Below, in pieces: positions 8,546 to 16,436 of a DNA stretch of 64,000 nucleotides. Source of the stretch: Muribaculaceae bacterium (lineage in GTDB: Bacteria; Bacteroidota; Bacteroidia; Bacteroidales; Muribaculaceae); contig JAMPII010000001.1 in assembly GCA_023662835.1 (NCBI GenBank), forward strand, positions 92,118-156,117, written 5' to 3'. The notes beneath the pieces are model-generated. The model was not told the DNA's origin. It searched no databases and saw nothing but the letters and a program-made list of their open reading frames with translations. A program made the translations under genes and the position numbers. How positions within the stretch are numbered: the stretch's first letter is position 1; the number at the start of each line of letters is the position of its first letter.

Positions 8546-9796
8546 ATGGACTATAAGAAAACTGTACGGAAATACTCCGTTCTAGGTTGCGTTGCAGTGA
8601 TGTTCCTTTCTATGTGGGCCTGCATGCGCCAGCAAAAACAAACAGACCACTCTCAGGCCGTGGCACCTAACGAAATCACAGCACCGTTCGATTCTTTATT
8701 TGCGGGATTGTTCGACTCTGACAAGGATGAAGAGCCGGGGGCTATAATTATAGTGATGCGTAGCGACTCCATAGTTTATCGCCATGCCTACGGCTTTGCT
8801 GATTTGGAGAAAAGAATGCACATTAGCGATACAACTGTGTTTAACCTGTCGTCGGCTTCGAAAATATTCACCACAGTTGCGCTGATGAAACTTGCCGAAG
8901 AAAAGGTGATAAATCTCGACGACCCTGTGATTAAGTATATCCCGGAATTGCCACACAAAATTTTCGATAGTATTACTCTTCGACATATATTAACCCATAC
9001 CTCGGGATTACCCGATATCCGTCCACGCGATGAAAAACAATGGAGTTCGTACATTAAACAGCACAAGTCGATTTTCGGTTTGGGCAACGATTATCGTTTG
9101 TACGGTTCCGACAAAGAGCATATGCAGGTGTTTTTGAACTTGGATTCAGTTGACCATAAGCCAGGTACATTCTTCCAGTGGAACGACCCGGCATACATTA
9201 TGATAGCTCCTATGATTGAGAAAGTGACTGGCCAGAATTTCGACTCATGGATGAAAGAAAACATATTCGAGCCAAGCGGAATGATGTCGGCTTTCTATAT
9301 GGAACCGGATAAAACAGTGCCTAATATGGCGCATGGCTATCATCTGGCAGGCGATAATGTTGATTTGGATGTATATCGCTCCGACAACGGGAAATGGGAA
9401 GAATATGACTACGGAGAAGCAGAATTTTTCTTGACCAAGGCCGACCGAGGCGTATACGCAACTCCACGCGATTTGGTTAAATGGAAAAACAGTATTTATA
9501 AAGGAAAAATTATCAGTGATTCGTCGTTGTTGGCAACTTGCGTTCCATACGTAAGCACAGGTATACGTGATGCGGTTTTCGGATTAGGTACTGCCGTCAG
9601 GGTATGTGATGGCGAACCGACAAAGAAATATCATCTTAATTCGAACGGCGGATTTTCAGTTGTTGAAGGCTCGTGGCCTAGCGCTGATATTCATTACATG
9701 GTTATTGCCAACCGTAATGATTGGGATATAACAAATACAACAATAAAAATCGACAGCATTATCCATAGCAAGGGATGGCTTAAGGTTGTGAAATAA
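8546..9796 (+). CDS. Serine hydrolase lipoprotein, beta-lactamase class C fold
   Basis: A 416-residue predicted lipoprotein (signal ending near SMWAC, Cys26) with a class-C beta-lactamase/D-Ala-D-Ala-peptidase/esterase domain. The nucleophile motif SxxK is present as S103-A-S-K106, followed by the family's LTHTSGLP segment (about 149-156). The second catalytic motif, normally Y-x-N in a PGTxFxYSN context, reads PGTFFQWND here (W212, N213, D214), so the usual tyrosine is replaced. A late HLNSNGG may serve as the HxG/KTG element. Possible roles are peptide or ester hydrolysis in the periplasm or at the surface; the changed motif makes activity uncertain. The ORF could be read from a TTG at 8534, but the ATG is preferred. 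It converges on the GH110 gene. Confidence 0.85.
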   Translation: MDYKKTVRKYSVLGCVAVMFLSMWACMRQQKQTDHSQAVAPNEITAPFDSLFAGLFDSDKDEEPGAIIIVMRSDSIVYRHAYGFADLEKRMHISDTTVFNLSSASKIFTTVALMKLAEEKVINLDDPVIKYIPELPHKIFDSITLRHILTHTSGLPDIRPRDEKQWSSYIKQHKSIFGLGNDYRLYGSDKEHMQVFLNLDSVDHKPGTFFQWNDPAYIMIAPMIEKVTGQNFDSWMKENIFEPSGMMSAFYMEPDKTVPNMAHGYHLAGDNVDLDVYRSDNGKWEEYDYGEAEFFLTKADRGVYATPRDLVKWKNSIYKGKIISDSSLLATCVPYVSTGIRDAVFGLGTAVRVCDGEPTKKYHLNSNGGFSVVEGSWPSADIHYMVIANRNDWDITNTTIKIDSIIHSKGWLKVVK

Positions 9797-9821
9797 ATCC
9801 AATAGGCTAATATAATAATAT

Positions 9822-9852
9822 GAGCTGTGTCAAATCGTTATTGACACAGCTC
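9822..9852. terminator. Bidirectional terminator between serine hydrolase and GH110 genes
   Basis: A perfect 12-bp inverted repeat (GAGCTGTGTCAA at 9822-9833, TTGACACAGCTC at 9841-9852) with a 7-base loop, followed on the plus strand by TTTT. It lies between two convergent genes and can end both transcripts. Confidence 0.8.
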
Positions 9853-9896
9853 TTTTGCTATCGTTAGTTTCTAATCTTCAACTTGCGTAGGTGATT

Positions 9897-11714
9897 TTAC
9901 TCTACCAAAAATGAAGGCGATTCAATAGCGTTGTTTTTGATAGTAATGTTTTTTGAGCGTAGAAGCCTGAAATTGTATGTGTTGCTGTGGAACGGGGGAT
10001 AATCGGTATTGAAGGTTACCTTATTGCCGGTGAAAATAAGTCCGTCGGTTGATTTTACAAAAAGCAGAGGTGCATCAAAGGTCTCGAACTCGTTGTCGCA
10101 AATGACGATGCCTGAGTGGAAATATTTTGTTTGATGCTGTAGATCTGCAATTTCAGGATATATGGAAATCACGGCTTCTGTGAACTGGAAAAGATTTGTC
10201 AACGAATTAACAAACTTGTTGTTTCGTATAGTAACGTCGCGACATGCGCCTGTCTCGAACCAACCGCGGCAATCTCCACACAAAAGAATAGCTGAACCGG
10301 ATGTGTGGTCGAAAAAGTTGTTTTCCACTACAGTGTGCCGAGGTGTGCTGAACAGTGAACCTCTTGCGCGGTTATTGCGGATAACATTTCCTGCGAAATA
10401 TACTTCGGGACACCAGGACAGGTTTTCAATGCCGCAACCTTCTTCAACGTCAATACCTTCAGGTAAAGTCTCGGTAAATTCAATTTCAAATTCCTTAGCG
10501 CCGTTAACGCTTAGTTTATCTGTTGGTTTGATGTTTTTTATTGTTCTCAAGGCGTTGAATGCTTCCATGGTTTTGGAACGTATGAATTGGACGGAATCGC
10601 CGGCCTCGCCCCATTTGAATCCGTAGCTTTGAGAGTGCATGTAGCGCCCGATTACAGTGGTTTGATTAACCTTTTTAATGATTTTCAGATATGTGCCGTG
10701 TACGTTGATAGCATCGTCCATCATGGCTTCATAAAAACCGTTTGTTGATTTGATCAAGCCTTTGCAACCAGAGAAATGAGTGGCGTCGGCTTGAGTTGTG
10801 AAATATCTAGGGTCTTGATCGCCGCGAAGCTTTACGGAAAATTTGTTGAGCGTTACGCTGTCGCATACTTGTGCAAGTAGGCCCATTCCTTCAACATAAT
10901 GTACTGTGACCTCGATTATTGTCGGGTTTGTGTCCTCGTTCAAAAAAATAGCCGGGGCCGGACGTTCCCCGCTTCGCAATGCAACAATAACGCCTTTGTG
11001 TAGCCGGTCGTTTTTCCATTTTGGGGCTACGTAAACGCCTGCTTCAGCGGTAGGCAACACGCTGTCTAAGGGGCAGCGCACATCGCTTGTCCGATAAACG
11101 AGGCGACGGGTGTCGGGCTCGAAAGCTATTCCCATACGCGGGTTTATTTTCCAACCTTCTCCGTTGGCGTAAAATTTGCCATTTTCAATCGACGCAGTAA
11201 CCCATGGCGCAGTTTTAAATATCGTGCCGTTCCGGTCTGACTCTATGATTTCAACCTGGCTGATGTGAGGATTGTCAAAATCGATGGAAAAACCTTCAAG
11301 GTGGCAATTTTTTGATCTGACCACTGCAATCGGAAGCATTCGGCCGTGGCACATAAATTCCACTCCGGGCATGGATAATGTTACATTGTCCCAATTTTCG
11401 ATTGCGATGCCTACCGATTTCGGATTTGGTTGATCATGATTTGAAACGTAGTATGTTTTCTTTGCACAGCCTTTCGGATAAAGGTTGTAAACGCCGGAAT
11501 CGAGCGATATACTGACTTTTCTACCCTGATATTTGGATTTAACCTGCTGTAGCGCGGAGCATATTTTTGCTGCGGAATCAATTTTTTTGCCCGGTTTTAT
11601 GCCATATTCTTTTGTCAGATTAACACAAACCTGATTCTCATTTTCCAAAGCAGTCGCAGGCAAATTTGAAATTGCTAGAATTGCGAAAGCCAGTGCCGCA
11701 ACGAAGTGGTTCAT
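9897..11714 (-). CDS. Secreted GH110 alpha-1,3-galactosidase (GlaA/GlaB family)
   Basis: A 605-residue exported glycosidase with a Sec signal peptide (about residues 1-22). The sequence matches the GH110 family, which removes terminal alpha-1,3-linked galactose such as that on blood-group-B or linear B antigens: PGVEFMCHGRMLPIAVV in the N-terminal third, the central ATHFSGCKGLI and MMDDAINVHGTYL blocks, and C-terminal right-handed beta-helix repeats with many NNxF/NxI turns (about 430-600). Which subtype (branched only, or also linear) cannot be decided here. It stands alone, without SusC/SusD or sulfatase partners, so its substrate is likely scavenged from host glycans. No C-terminal sorting domain is seen. 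Confidence 0.88.
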   Translation of the reverse strand: MNHFVAALAFAILAISNLPATALENENQVCVNLTKEYGIKPGKKIDSAAKICSALQQVKSKYQGRKVSISLDSGVYNLYPKGCAKKTYYVSNHDQPNPKSVGIAIENWDNVTLSMPGVEFMCHGRMLPIAVVRSKNCHLEGFSIDFDNPHISQVEIIESDRNGTIFKTAPWVTASIENGKFYANGEGWKINPRMGIAFEPDTRRLVYRTSDVRCPLDSVLPTAEAGVYVAPKWKNDRLHKGVIVALRSGERPAPAIFLNEDTNPTIIEVTVHYVEGMGLLAQVCDSVTLNKFSVKLRGDQDPRYFTTQADATHFSGCKGLIKSTNGFYEAMMDDAINVHGTYLKIIKKVNQTTVIGRYMHSQSYGFKWGEAGDSVQFIRSKTMEAFNALRTIKNIKPTDKLSVNGAKEFEIEFTETLPEGIDVEEGCGIENLSWCPEVYFAGNVIRNNRARGSLFSTPRHTVVENNFFDHTSGSAILLCGDCRGWFETGACRDVTIRNNKFVNSLTNLFQFTEAVISIYPEIADLQHQTKYFHSGIVICDNEFETFDAPLLFVKSTDGLIFTGNKVTFNTDYPPFHSNTYNFRLLRSKNITIKNNAIESPSFLVE

Positions 11715-11820
11715 AGTTGTTTTATGGAGTTAAAGGATTATGAAATGAAATTATTCTCATTCCGTTGTCAAAATTAAAAATTTAATTGCATAAAGCAATT
11801 ACTGAGTGTATTAAACATTA

Positions 11821-11852
11821 AGGGTGCGCCATCATTATTTGTGACGCACCCT
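11821..11852 (-). terminator. Terminator of the glyS-lemA-FKBP operon
   Basis: Inverted repeat AGGGTGCG / CGCACCCT with a 16-base loop, 28 bp past the stop of the FKBP gene. On the minus strand it is followed by TTAATGTTT, only moderately T-rich. Confidence 0.65.
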
Positions 11853-11879
11853 GTTATTGTAATGAAGTGGTTGTCTGCC

Positions 11880-12446
11880 TTAGCGTATTTCGTATGTGTA
11901 GATATCTTTTAAGGCCATGTTGAAGCGGAGGTTGCTGTAGGGAGGTATGATTCCGCTGGTCGATGAGCCATAGGCTGATGCAAATGGTATTATAACCTCA
12001 CATGAATCGCCTACATGCATATTTTGCAGTGCTATCTGCCAACCTTGGATAACTGAACTCAGGTCGGTTCGGAAAATAGAGTCGCCATCCGATGTCAGCA
12101 GGTAGCTTGAATCGAAGGGGGTGTTATCGTACAAATGGCCAATGTATTTGACGTCGACGGTCGATGTGAACATTGGTTTGAGGTTCATACTGGTTTTCGA
12201 CTGGTCGTTGAACCAGCGCATCAGAACGTAAGAGCCTACGTTGTAGGATGGGATAACGCGGGTGTATACCTTTTGGCCGGTGGTGGGGTCAACCTCGTTG
12301 GCTTTCTCTTCGAGCCAGCTGTTGTTTTCAGTGATCCACTGTTTATACTGATCCCAGTTGTCTTCATCGTCGCCGCACGACGAGATTGTGCCGGCAAATA
12401 CCACACCGGTCAGTATCAACATGAAAATTATTGGTAGTTTTCGCAT
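11880..12446 (-). CDS. FKBP-type peptidyl-prolyl isomerase lipoprotein
   Basis: A periplasmic lipoprotein (signal peptide ending ISSC, acidic DDEDN after the Cys) with a C-terminal FKBP domain of about 110 residues. Recognisable FKBP elements include VDVKYIGHLYDNTPFDSSY, then VIQGWQIALQNMHVGDSCEVIIP and the terminal AYGSSTSGIIPPYSNLRFNMAL. FKBPs catalyse cis-trans isomerisation of proline bonds and help envelope proteins fold. The ATG at 12446 gives a clean lipoprotein signal and sits 10 bp after lemA; the longer frame runs back into lemA. It is the last gene of the glyS-lemA-FKBP run. Confidence 0.88.
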   Translation of the reverse strand: MRKLPIIFMLILTGVVFAGTISSCGDDEDNWDQYKQWITENNSWLEEKANEVDPTTGQKVYTRVIPSYNVGSYVLMRWFNDQSKTSMNLKPMFTSTVDVKYIGHLYDNTPFDSSYLLTSDGDSIFRTDLSSVIQGWQIALQNMHVGDSCEVIIPFASAYGSSTSGIIPPYSNLRFNMALKDIYTYEIR

Positions 12447-12456
12447 ATCTACGTGG

Positions 12457-13041
12457 CTAGAATTCAACTTTTGGAGCCTGACTTGCACCCTCATCAGCCC
12501 GGAATTGCGGTTTGGGTGTGAATCCGAACCATCCGGCATAGATTGTTGTAGGGAATTTCTTTATCGCGGTGTTGTAATCGCGCACGGCTTCGGTATAGCG
12601 TCCGCGAGCGGTTGTTATGCGGTTTTCGGTTCCTTCCAGCTGTACCTGAAGGTCGCGGAAGTTTTCGTTGGCTTTCAAATCTGGGTAGGCCTCTGTGACG
12701 GCGAGGAGCGATTTTAACGCTCCTGAAAGTTCGTTCTGAGCAGCTTGGAAACGAGCCAGATTCTCCTCGGTGAGGTCGTCAGGGTTGATTGTGATCTGGG
12801 TGGCTTTTGCGCGCGCTTCTGTAACTTTGGTGAAGGTGCCTTCCTCGTGGGCTGCATAACCTTTTACGGTCGACACGAGGTTGGGAATCAGGTCGGCTCG
12901 ACGTTGGTACTGGTTTTCAACCTCGGCCCATTGCTGATCAACACCCTGCTGTTTTTCGACTAGCGAGTTGTAGTTGCACGACGACAAACCGATTGCGCAC
13001 ACGACAGCTATTGCCAGATTGCGTATATTACTTAGTTTCAT
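12457..13041 (-). CDS. LemA family protein
   Basis: About 194 residues. An N-terminal hydrophobic segment ends in a possible lipobox (GLSSC), followed by the LemA signature NYNSLVEKQQGVDQQWAEVENQYQRR. The rest is long amphipathic helices (ADLIPNLVSTVKGYAAHEEGTF, then LGALK-like and YPDLKANENF blocks). LemA proteins are small membrane-attached helical proteins of unknown biochemical role, common across bacteria. I start at the ATG at 13041 because the upstream frame overlaps the end of the glycyl-tRNA synthetase gene. Located between glyS and the FKBP lipoprotein. Confidence 0.92.
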   Translation of the reverse strand: MKLSNIRNLAIAVVCAIGLSSCNYNSLVEKQQGVDQQWAEVENQYQRRADLIPNLVSTVKGYAAHEEGTFTKVTEARAKATQITINPDDLTEENLARFQAAQNELSGALKSLLAVTEAYPDLKANENFRDLQVQLEGTENRITTARGRYTEAVRDYNTAIKKFPTTIYAGWFGFTPKPQFRADEGASQAPKVEF

Positions 13042-13063
13042 TGTTTTAATGTTTTGTTTTGGG

Positions 13064-14614
13064 TTATTCGGTGGCAAGCTTGCGTAGAAGTGCGTTCAAA
13101 CTTACATTGTCGTGAATCAGACGATGAAGATCGGCAACGTTAACGCGTTTTTGTTCCATAGAGTCGCGTTCGCGTAAGGTTACGGTGTTGTCTTCCAAAG
13201 TCTGGTGGTCGACTGTCACACAATAGGGCGTGCCTATTGCATCCTGACGGCGGTAGCGTTTGCCGATTGAGTCTTTTTCTTCGTAGTGGGTCGGGAAATC
13301 GAACTTGAGGTCGTTAACGATTTCGCGTGCTTTTTCGGGAAGTCCGTCTTTGCGCACGAGTGGCATTACGGCGCATTTCACCGGGGCCAGAGCTGCAGGT
13401 AAATGGAGTACAGCGCGGGTTTCGCCACCCTCAAGCGGCTGCTCCTCATAGCATGAGCAGAGAACGCTGAGGAACATGCGGTCGACACCAATCGATGTTT
13501 CGATAACGTAAGGGGTGTAGCTCTCGTTAAGTTCGGGGTCGAAGTATTGAATTTTTTTGCCTGAGAATTTTTCGTGTTGCGACAAGTCGAAATTGGTGCG
13601 CGAGTGGATGCCTTCAACTTCCTTGAATCCGAATGGCATTTCGAATTCGATGTCGGTAGCGGCGTTGGCGTAGTGGGCAAGCTTCTCGTGGTCGTGGTAA
13701 CGGTATTTTTCATCGCCCAGGCCGAGCGCTTTGTGCCAGCGCAGGCGGGTTTCTTTCCAAATGTTAAACCATTTTAGCTCTTCGCCCGGACGAACAAAGA
13801 ATTGCATTTCCATTTGTTCAAACTCGCGCATACGGAAAATGAACTGGCGGGCAACGATCTCGTTGCGGAACGCCTTGCCAATCTGGGCAATACCGAATGG
13901 GATACGCATACGGCCTGTCTTTTGCACGTTGAGGTAGTTCACGAAAATGCCCTGTGCGGTTTCGGGGCGCAGGTAAACGGTCATGGCGCCATCGGCTGTT
14001 GAGCCCATTTCGGTGCGGAACATCAGGTTGAACTGGCGAACTTCTGTCCAGTTTTTCGTGCCGGAAATAGGGTCGACAATTTCCTGGTCGATGATTATCT
14101 GGCGGAGTTCGTTGAGGTCGTTTTCTTCCATCGCCTTTGCAAAGCGGCTGTGTAGGGCGTCGCGGCGGGCGGCTATGTCGGCAATGCGCGGGTTTGTTTG
14201 GCGGAACAGGGCTTCGTCGAAGCTGTCGCCGAAACGTTTGCGCGCTTTGGTAACTTCTTTTTCTATTTTATCGTCAAACTTGGCAATCTCATCTTCAATG
14301 AGCACATCGGCACGATAGCGTTTTTTCGAGTCGCGGTTGTCGATCAACGGGTCGTTGAAAGCGTCAACGTGGCCCGAGGCTTTCCAAATAGTCGGGTGCA
14401 TGAATATCGCCGAGTCGATACCAACGATGTTGTCGTGGAGAAGCGTCATTGCTTCCCACCAGTAGCGTTTTATGTTGTTTTTCAGTTCAACTCCGTTCTG
14501 GCCGTAGTCGTAAACAGCTGAAAGTCCGTCGTATATTTCACTTGAAGGGAATACAAATCCGTATTCCTTGGCGTGAGAAACTATCTTTTTAAATTGGTCT
14601 TCGTTCTGTGCCAT
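13064..14614 (-). CDS. glyS: Glycine--tRNA ligase, single-chain class II type
   Basis: Charges tRNA-Gly with glycine. The 516-residue homodimeric form is shown by class II motifs: the early SSEIYDGLSAVYDYGQNGVELKNN, then RPETAQGIF, the motif-2-like FRNEI and RMREFEQMEMQFF, and the C-terminal anticodon-binding domain starting near 'PVKCAVMPLV'. This is the eukaryote-like alpha2 enzyme, not the alpha2beta2 GlyQ/GlyS. A well-formed promoter precedes it. It heads an operon with lemA and the FKBP lipoprotein gene. Confidence 0.96.
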   Translation of the reverse strand: MAQNEDQFKKIVSHAKEYGFVFPSSEIYDGLSAVYDYGQNGVELKNNIKRYWWEAMTLLHDNIVGIDSAIFMHPTIWKASGHVDAFNDPLIDNRDSKKRYRADVLIEDEIAKFDDKIEKEVTKARKRFGDSFDEALFRQTNPRIADIAARRDALHSRFAKAMEENDLNELRQIIIDQEIVDPISGTKNWTEVRQFNLMFRTEMGSTADGAMTVYLRPETAQGIFVNYLNVQKTGRMRIPFGIAQIGKAFRNEIVARQFIFRMREFEQMEMQFFVRPGEELKWFNIWKETRLRWHKALGLGDEKYRYHDHEKLAHYANAATDIEFEMPFGFKEVEGIHSRTNFDLSQHEKFSGKKIQYFDPELNESYTPYVIETSIGVDRMFLSVLCSCYEEQPLEGGETRAVLHLPAALAPVKCAVMPLVRKDGLPEKAREIVNDLKFDFPTHYEEKDSIGKRYRRQDAIGTPYCVTVDHQTLEDNTVTLRERDSMEQKRVNVADLHRLIHDNVSLNALLRKLATE

Positions 14615-14646
14615 ATTTAAATCATATTCTTATTCTGTATCAGCTA

Positions 14647-14678
14647 CAAAGATAAGCAATCGTAACTTAATTGGCAAA
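14647..14678 (-). promoter_or_regulatory. Promoter of glyS
   Basis: On the minus strand TTTG (14675-14678), a 20-bp spacer, then TATCTTTG (14647-14654): a full match to the Bacteroidetes -33/-7 pattern, about 33 bp before the glyS start. Confidence 0.75.
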
Positions 14679-14716
14679 TATTCCGACAATTCCGTCTCGT
14701 CACTTTATTTTACGGC

Positions 14717-15112
14717 TTACGGCTCTGATGTGTTTGTCGAACTGCCGATTGCCAGCATGGTTAATCCGACAATCAACGCGGTGTTTGAAAACCAAGAAAT
14801 TATAAATAGAGTTTCAGTACTGCTGCTCAGGATTATAGACATCAAGCAAATTACAGCTGTAATGAAATTTACGATGACAAAACCTTTGGTAAATTTCGAT
14901 TGTCTAGAGTTCAAAATCCAAAAACTTTCGCCTGTTCTATTACCGCAAGTATGTAAAACAATATCTACAATAAATGCGGCCATTGCGATGCACATCATAG
15001 TCCATCTCATAAGTCCATCTGAAGCAATTGAATTTATAAGTGCCCAAACCGTAACGAACGACAATATTATATTACTTTGTTTAGTATTCATATTTATGAT
15101 AATCTTACTCAT
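14717..15112 (-). CDS. Hypothetical four-helix membrane protein in an AT-rich island
   Basis: A 131-residue hydrophobic protein with about four membrane helices (roughly 16-30, 36-52, 78-96, 104-124) and an NRTGESFWILNSRQSKF connecting loop. I do not recognise the family. Base composition is clearly more AT-rich than the neighbours, suggesting recent acquisition. The start at 15112 overlaps the stop of the upstream small lipoprotein remnant (ATGA), so the two were probably a coupled pair; an alternative start is the ATG at 15091. Placed alone between glyS and the tsf terminator, next to the palindromic repeat at 15254. A plus-strand frame through the same DNA is also open, but it has no protein-like pattern. 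Confidence 0.6.
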   Translation of the reverse strand: MSKIIINMNTKQSNIILSFVTVWALINSIASDGLMRWTMMCIAMAAFIVDIVLHTCGNRTGESFWILNSRQSKFTKGFVIVNFITAVICLMSIILSSSTETLFIISWFSNTALIVGLTMLAIGSSTNTSEP

Positions 15113-15252
15113 AGTTCTAAATATGTATTTGAATTCTTAAAATCAGAATTTTCATCATTTCTGTTGACGTTAATTTGGTCAAAACTTGAGCATGAATACA
15201 AAAAAGTTATTAATGCAAACACAAATAATTTTTTTACTACGATTTTTTCTTT
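15109..15252 (-). pseudogene. 5'-truncated small lipoprotein gene, start codon lost at the repeat
   Basis: Reading the minus strand, an open frame encodes a lipoprotein-type signal, KKLFVFALITFLYSCSSF, then about 22 polar residues and a stop at 15109-15111. The lipobox is LYSC. No ATG, GTG or TTG lies upstream of the signal in this frame: the frame continues straight into the palindromic repeat (15254-15283), where it meets a TAA. An internal GTG would remove the charged n-region. The simplest reading is that the native start was replaced when the repeat arrived. Its stop overlaps the start of the membrane protein gene that follows. It is too short to have been found by a length-filtered gene search. 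Confidence 0.5.
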
Positions 15253-15253
15253 A

Positions 15254-15283
15254 AGGGCCCTGAAATTTTATGATATGGGCCCT
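15254..15283 (+). repeat. 30-bp imperfect palindrome, copy 1
   Basis: The unit is AGGGCCC, then a 16-base AT-rich centre TGAAATTTTATGATAT, then GGGCCCT. Two further copies are in the window (35265-35294, one mismatch; 63950-63979, opposite orientation, two mismatches at its end). This copy lies between the truncated lipoprotein gene and the tsf terminator, 7 bp from the latter. Confidence 0.85.
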
Positions 15284-15290
15284 AAAATGA

Positions 15291-15332
15291 CGAAAGAGTG
15301 TGGAGGAACATTTGTTCCGGCACACTCTTTCG
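15291..15332 (-). terminator. Terminator of the rpsB-tsf operon
   Basis: A long hairpin: CGAAAGAGTGTG (15291-15302) pairs with CACACTCTTTCG (15321-15332), and an inner GGAAC/GTTCC stem closes an ATTT loop. It is 34 bp past the tsf stop and followed on the minus strand by TCATTTTA. Confidence 0.75.
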
Positions 15333-15366
15333 AACTATGAAAGGATGTTATGACTATTTAATGGAA

Positions 15367-16359
15367 TTAGTCCTGATTGAGGTTGACGCGTTTAAAGTCA
15401 ACTGCAACGAGGCCTTTCTGAACTTTGTCGAGATATTTACCTACGGTCAGCTCACCATCCTGAATGAAATCCTGTTCCATCAGGCACGATTCTTTGAAGA
15501 ATTTGTTGAGACGTCCGTTTGCAATATTCTGAATCATCTGTTCGGGGAGGTTGGCTGCTTTAGCTTCGGCTGTTTCTTTGGCAATTTTGCGTGCTTTATC
15601 AGCTTCTTCTTCGGTGAGCCATCCTTTTGTGATGTTTGAGGCGATGTGGTCTTCGCTGTCAACGAGGTTGGGGTTGATGCCGGCTTTCTTGAGGGCTGCT
15701 TCAACAGCTTTTTTCACTTGTTCCTCTTTGGTTTTTTCAACAGCTACGTTGTATTCTGTGTCTTTAACCGATTGTGGAACAGCGTCGCGATCAACTGCAA
15801 CGGGGTTCATTGATGCGATTTGCATAGCAACTTCGCGGCCAACTTTTTCGTCAACGCCAGGGAGATTGAAACCTACAACGGCTGCTAGTTTGTTGTTAAA
15901 GTGGTTGTAAGCAGCTGTTGAGGGAGCTGTCACAACTTCGTATGCGCCGATTTCGGTTTTTTCGCCGGTTTTGCCGCTTTCTTCAACAACGAGGTCGGCA
16001 ACTGTGCGGCCGTCGATAACGAGAGCGTTGAGTTCGTCGACGGTTTTAACTTCGGCTGCTACAGCTGCGTCGAGGAGCTTCTGAGTCATGCCTACAAAGC
16101 CTGCGTTCTGAGCAACGAAGTCGGTTTCGCACTTCAGGGCGAGGATTGCGGCGAATGTGCCTGTGCTCTTTGAAAGCACGCAACCTTCGGCAGCTTGACG
16201 ATCCTCGCGTTTGGCGGCTACTGCCTGACCTTTTTTGCGGAGGATTTCTACGGCTGCTTCGATATCGCCGTTAGTTTCGGCCAATGCTTTTTTGCAGTCC
16301 ATCAAGCCGGCGCTTGTGAGTGCGCGGAGCTTGCTGATTTCTGCCATTGTTACTGCCAT
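15367..16359 (-). CDS. tsf: Translation elongation factor Ts
   Basis: Guanine-nucleotide exchange factor that recycles EF-Tu from its GDP to its GTP form. At 330 residues it has the longer Bacteroidetes form. The N-terminal UBA-like domain carries the signature LRALTSAGLMDCKKAL and EAVEILRKKGQ-type helix (here AAVEILRKKGQAVAAK), followed by KCETDFVAQN, the core contact with EF-Tu. The start MAVTMAEISK at 16359 is favoured over the internal ATG because Bacteroidales homologues begin with this longer form. It follows rpsB by 77 bp and ends at a strong terminator. Confidence 0.97.
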   Translation of the reverse strand: MAVTMAEISKLRALTSAGLMDCKKALAETNGDIEAAVEILRKKGQAVAAKREDRQAAEGCVLSKSTGTFAAILALKCETDFVAQNAGFVGMTQKLLDAAVAAEVKTVDELNALVIDGRTVADLVVEESGKTGEKTEIGAYEVVTAPSTAAYNHFNNKLAAVVGFNLPGVDEKVGREVAMQIASMNPVAVDRDAVPQSVKDTEYNVAVEKTKEEQVKKAVEAALKKAGINPNLVDSEDHIASNITKGWLTEEEADKARKIAKETAEAKAANLPEQMIQNIANGRLNKFFKESCLMEQDFIQDGELTVGKYLDKVQKGLVAVDFKRVNLNQD

Positions 16360-16436
16360 ATCTGTAGTAATTTGTTTTGTTATGATTAATAAAAATTAGA
16401 GGAGAGTCGGTTTTTGTGGTGTCGACCTTTCGGGGC

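Noticed and set aside
14730-15140. Plus-strand open frame of 136 codons through the island between glyS and tsf
   Set aside because: It mirrors the minus-strand membrane protein, which has a better hydrophobic pattern and coupling to the preceding frame; the plus frame has no start context or family pattern.
15254-15283. Repeat copy 1 as a transcription terminator
   Set aside because: It lacks a T run, its arms are only 7 bp with a 16-base loop, and a proper terminator for tsf lies next to it at 15291-15332.
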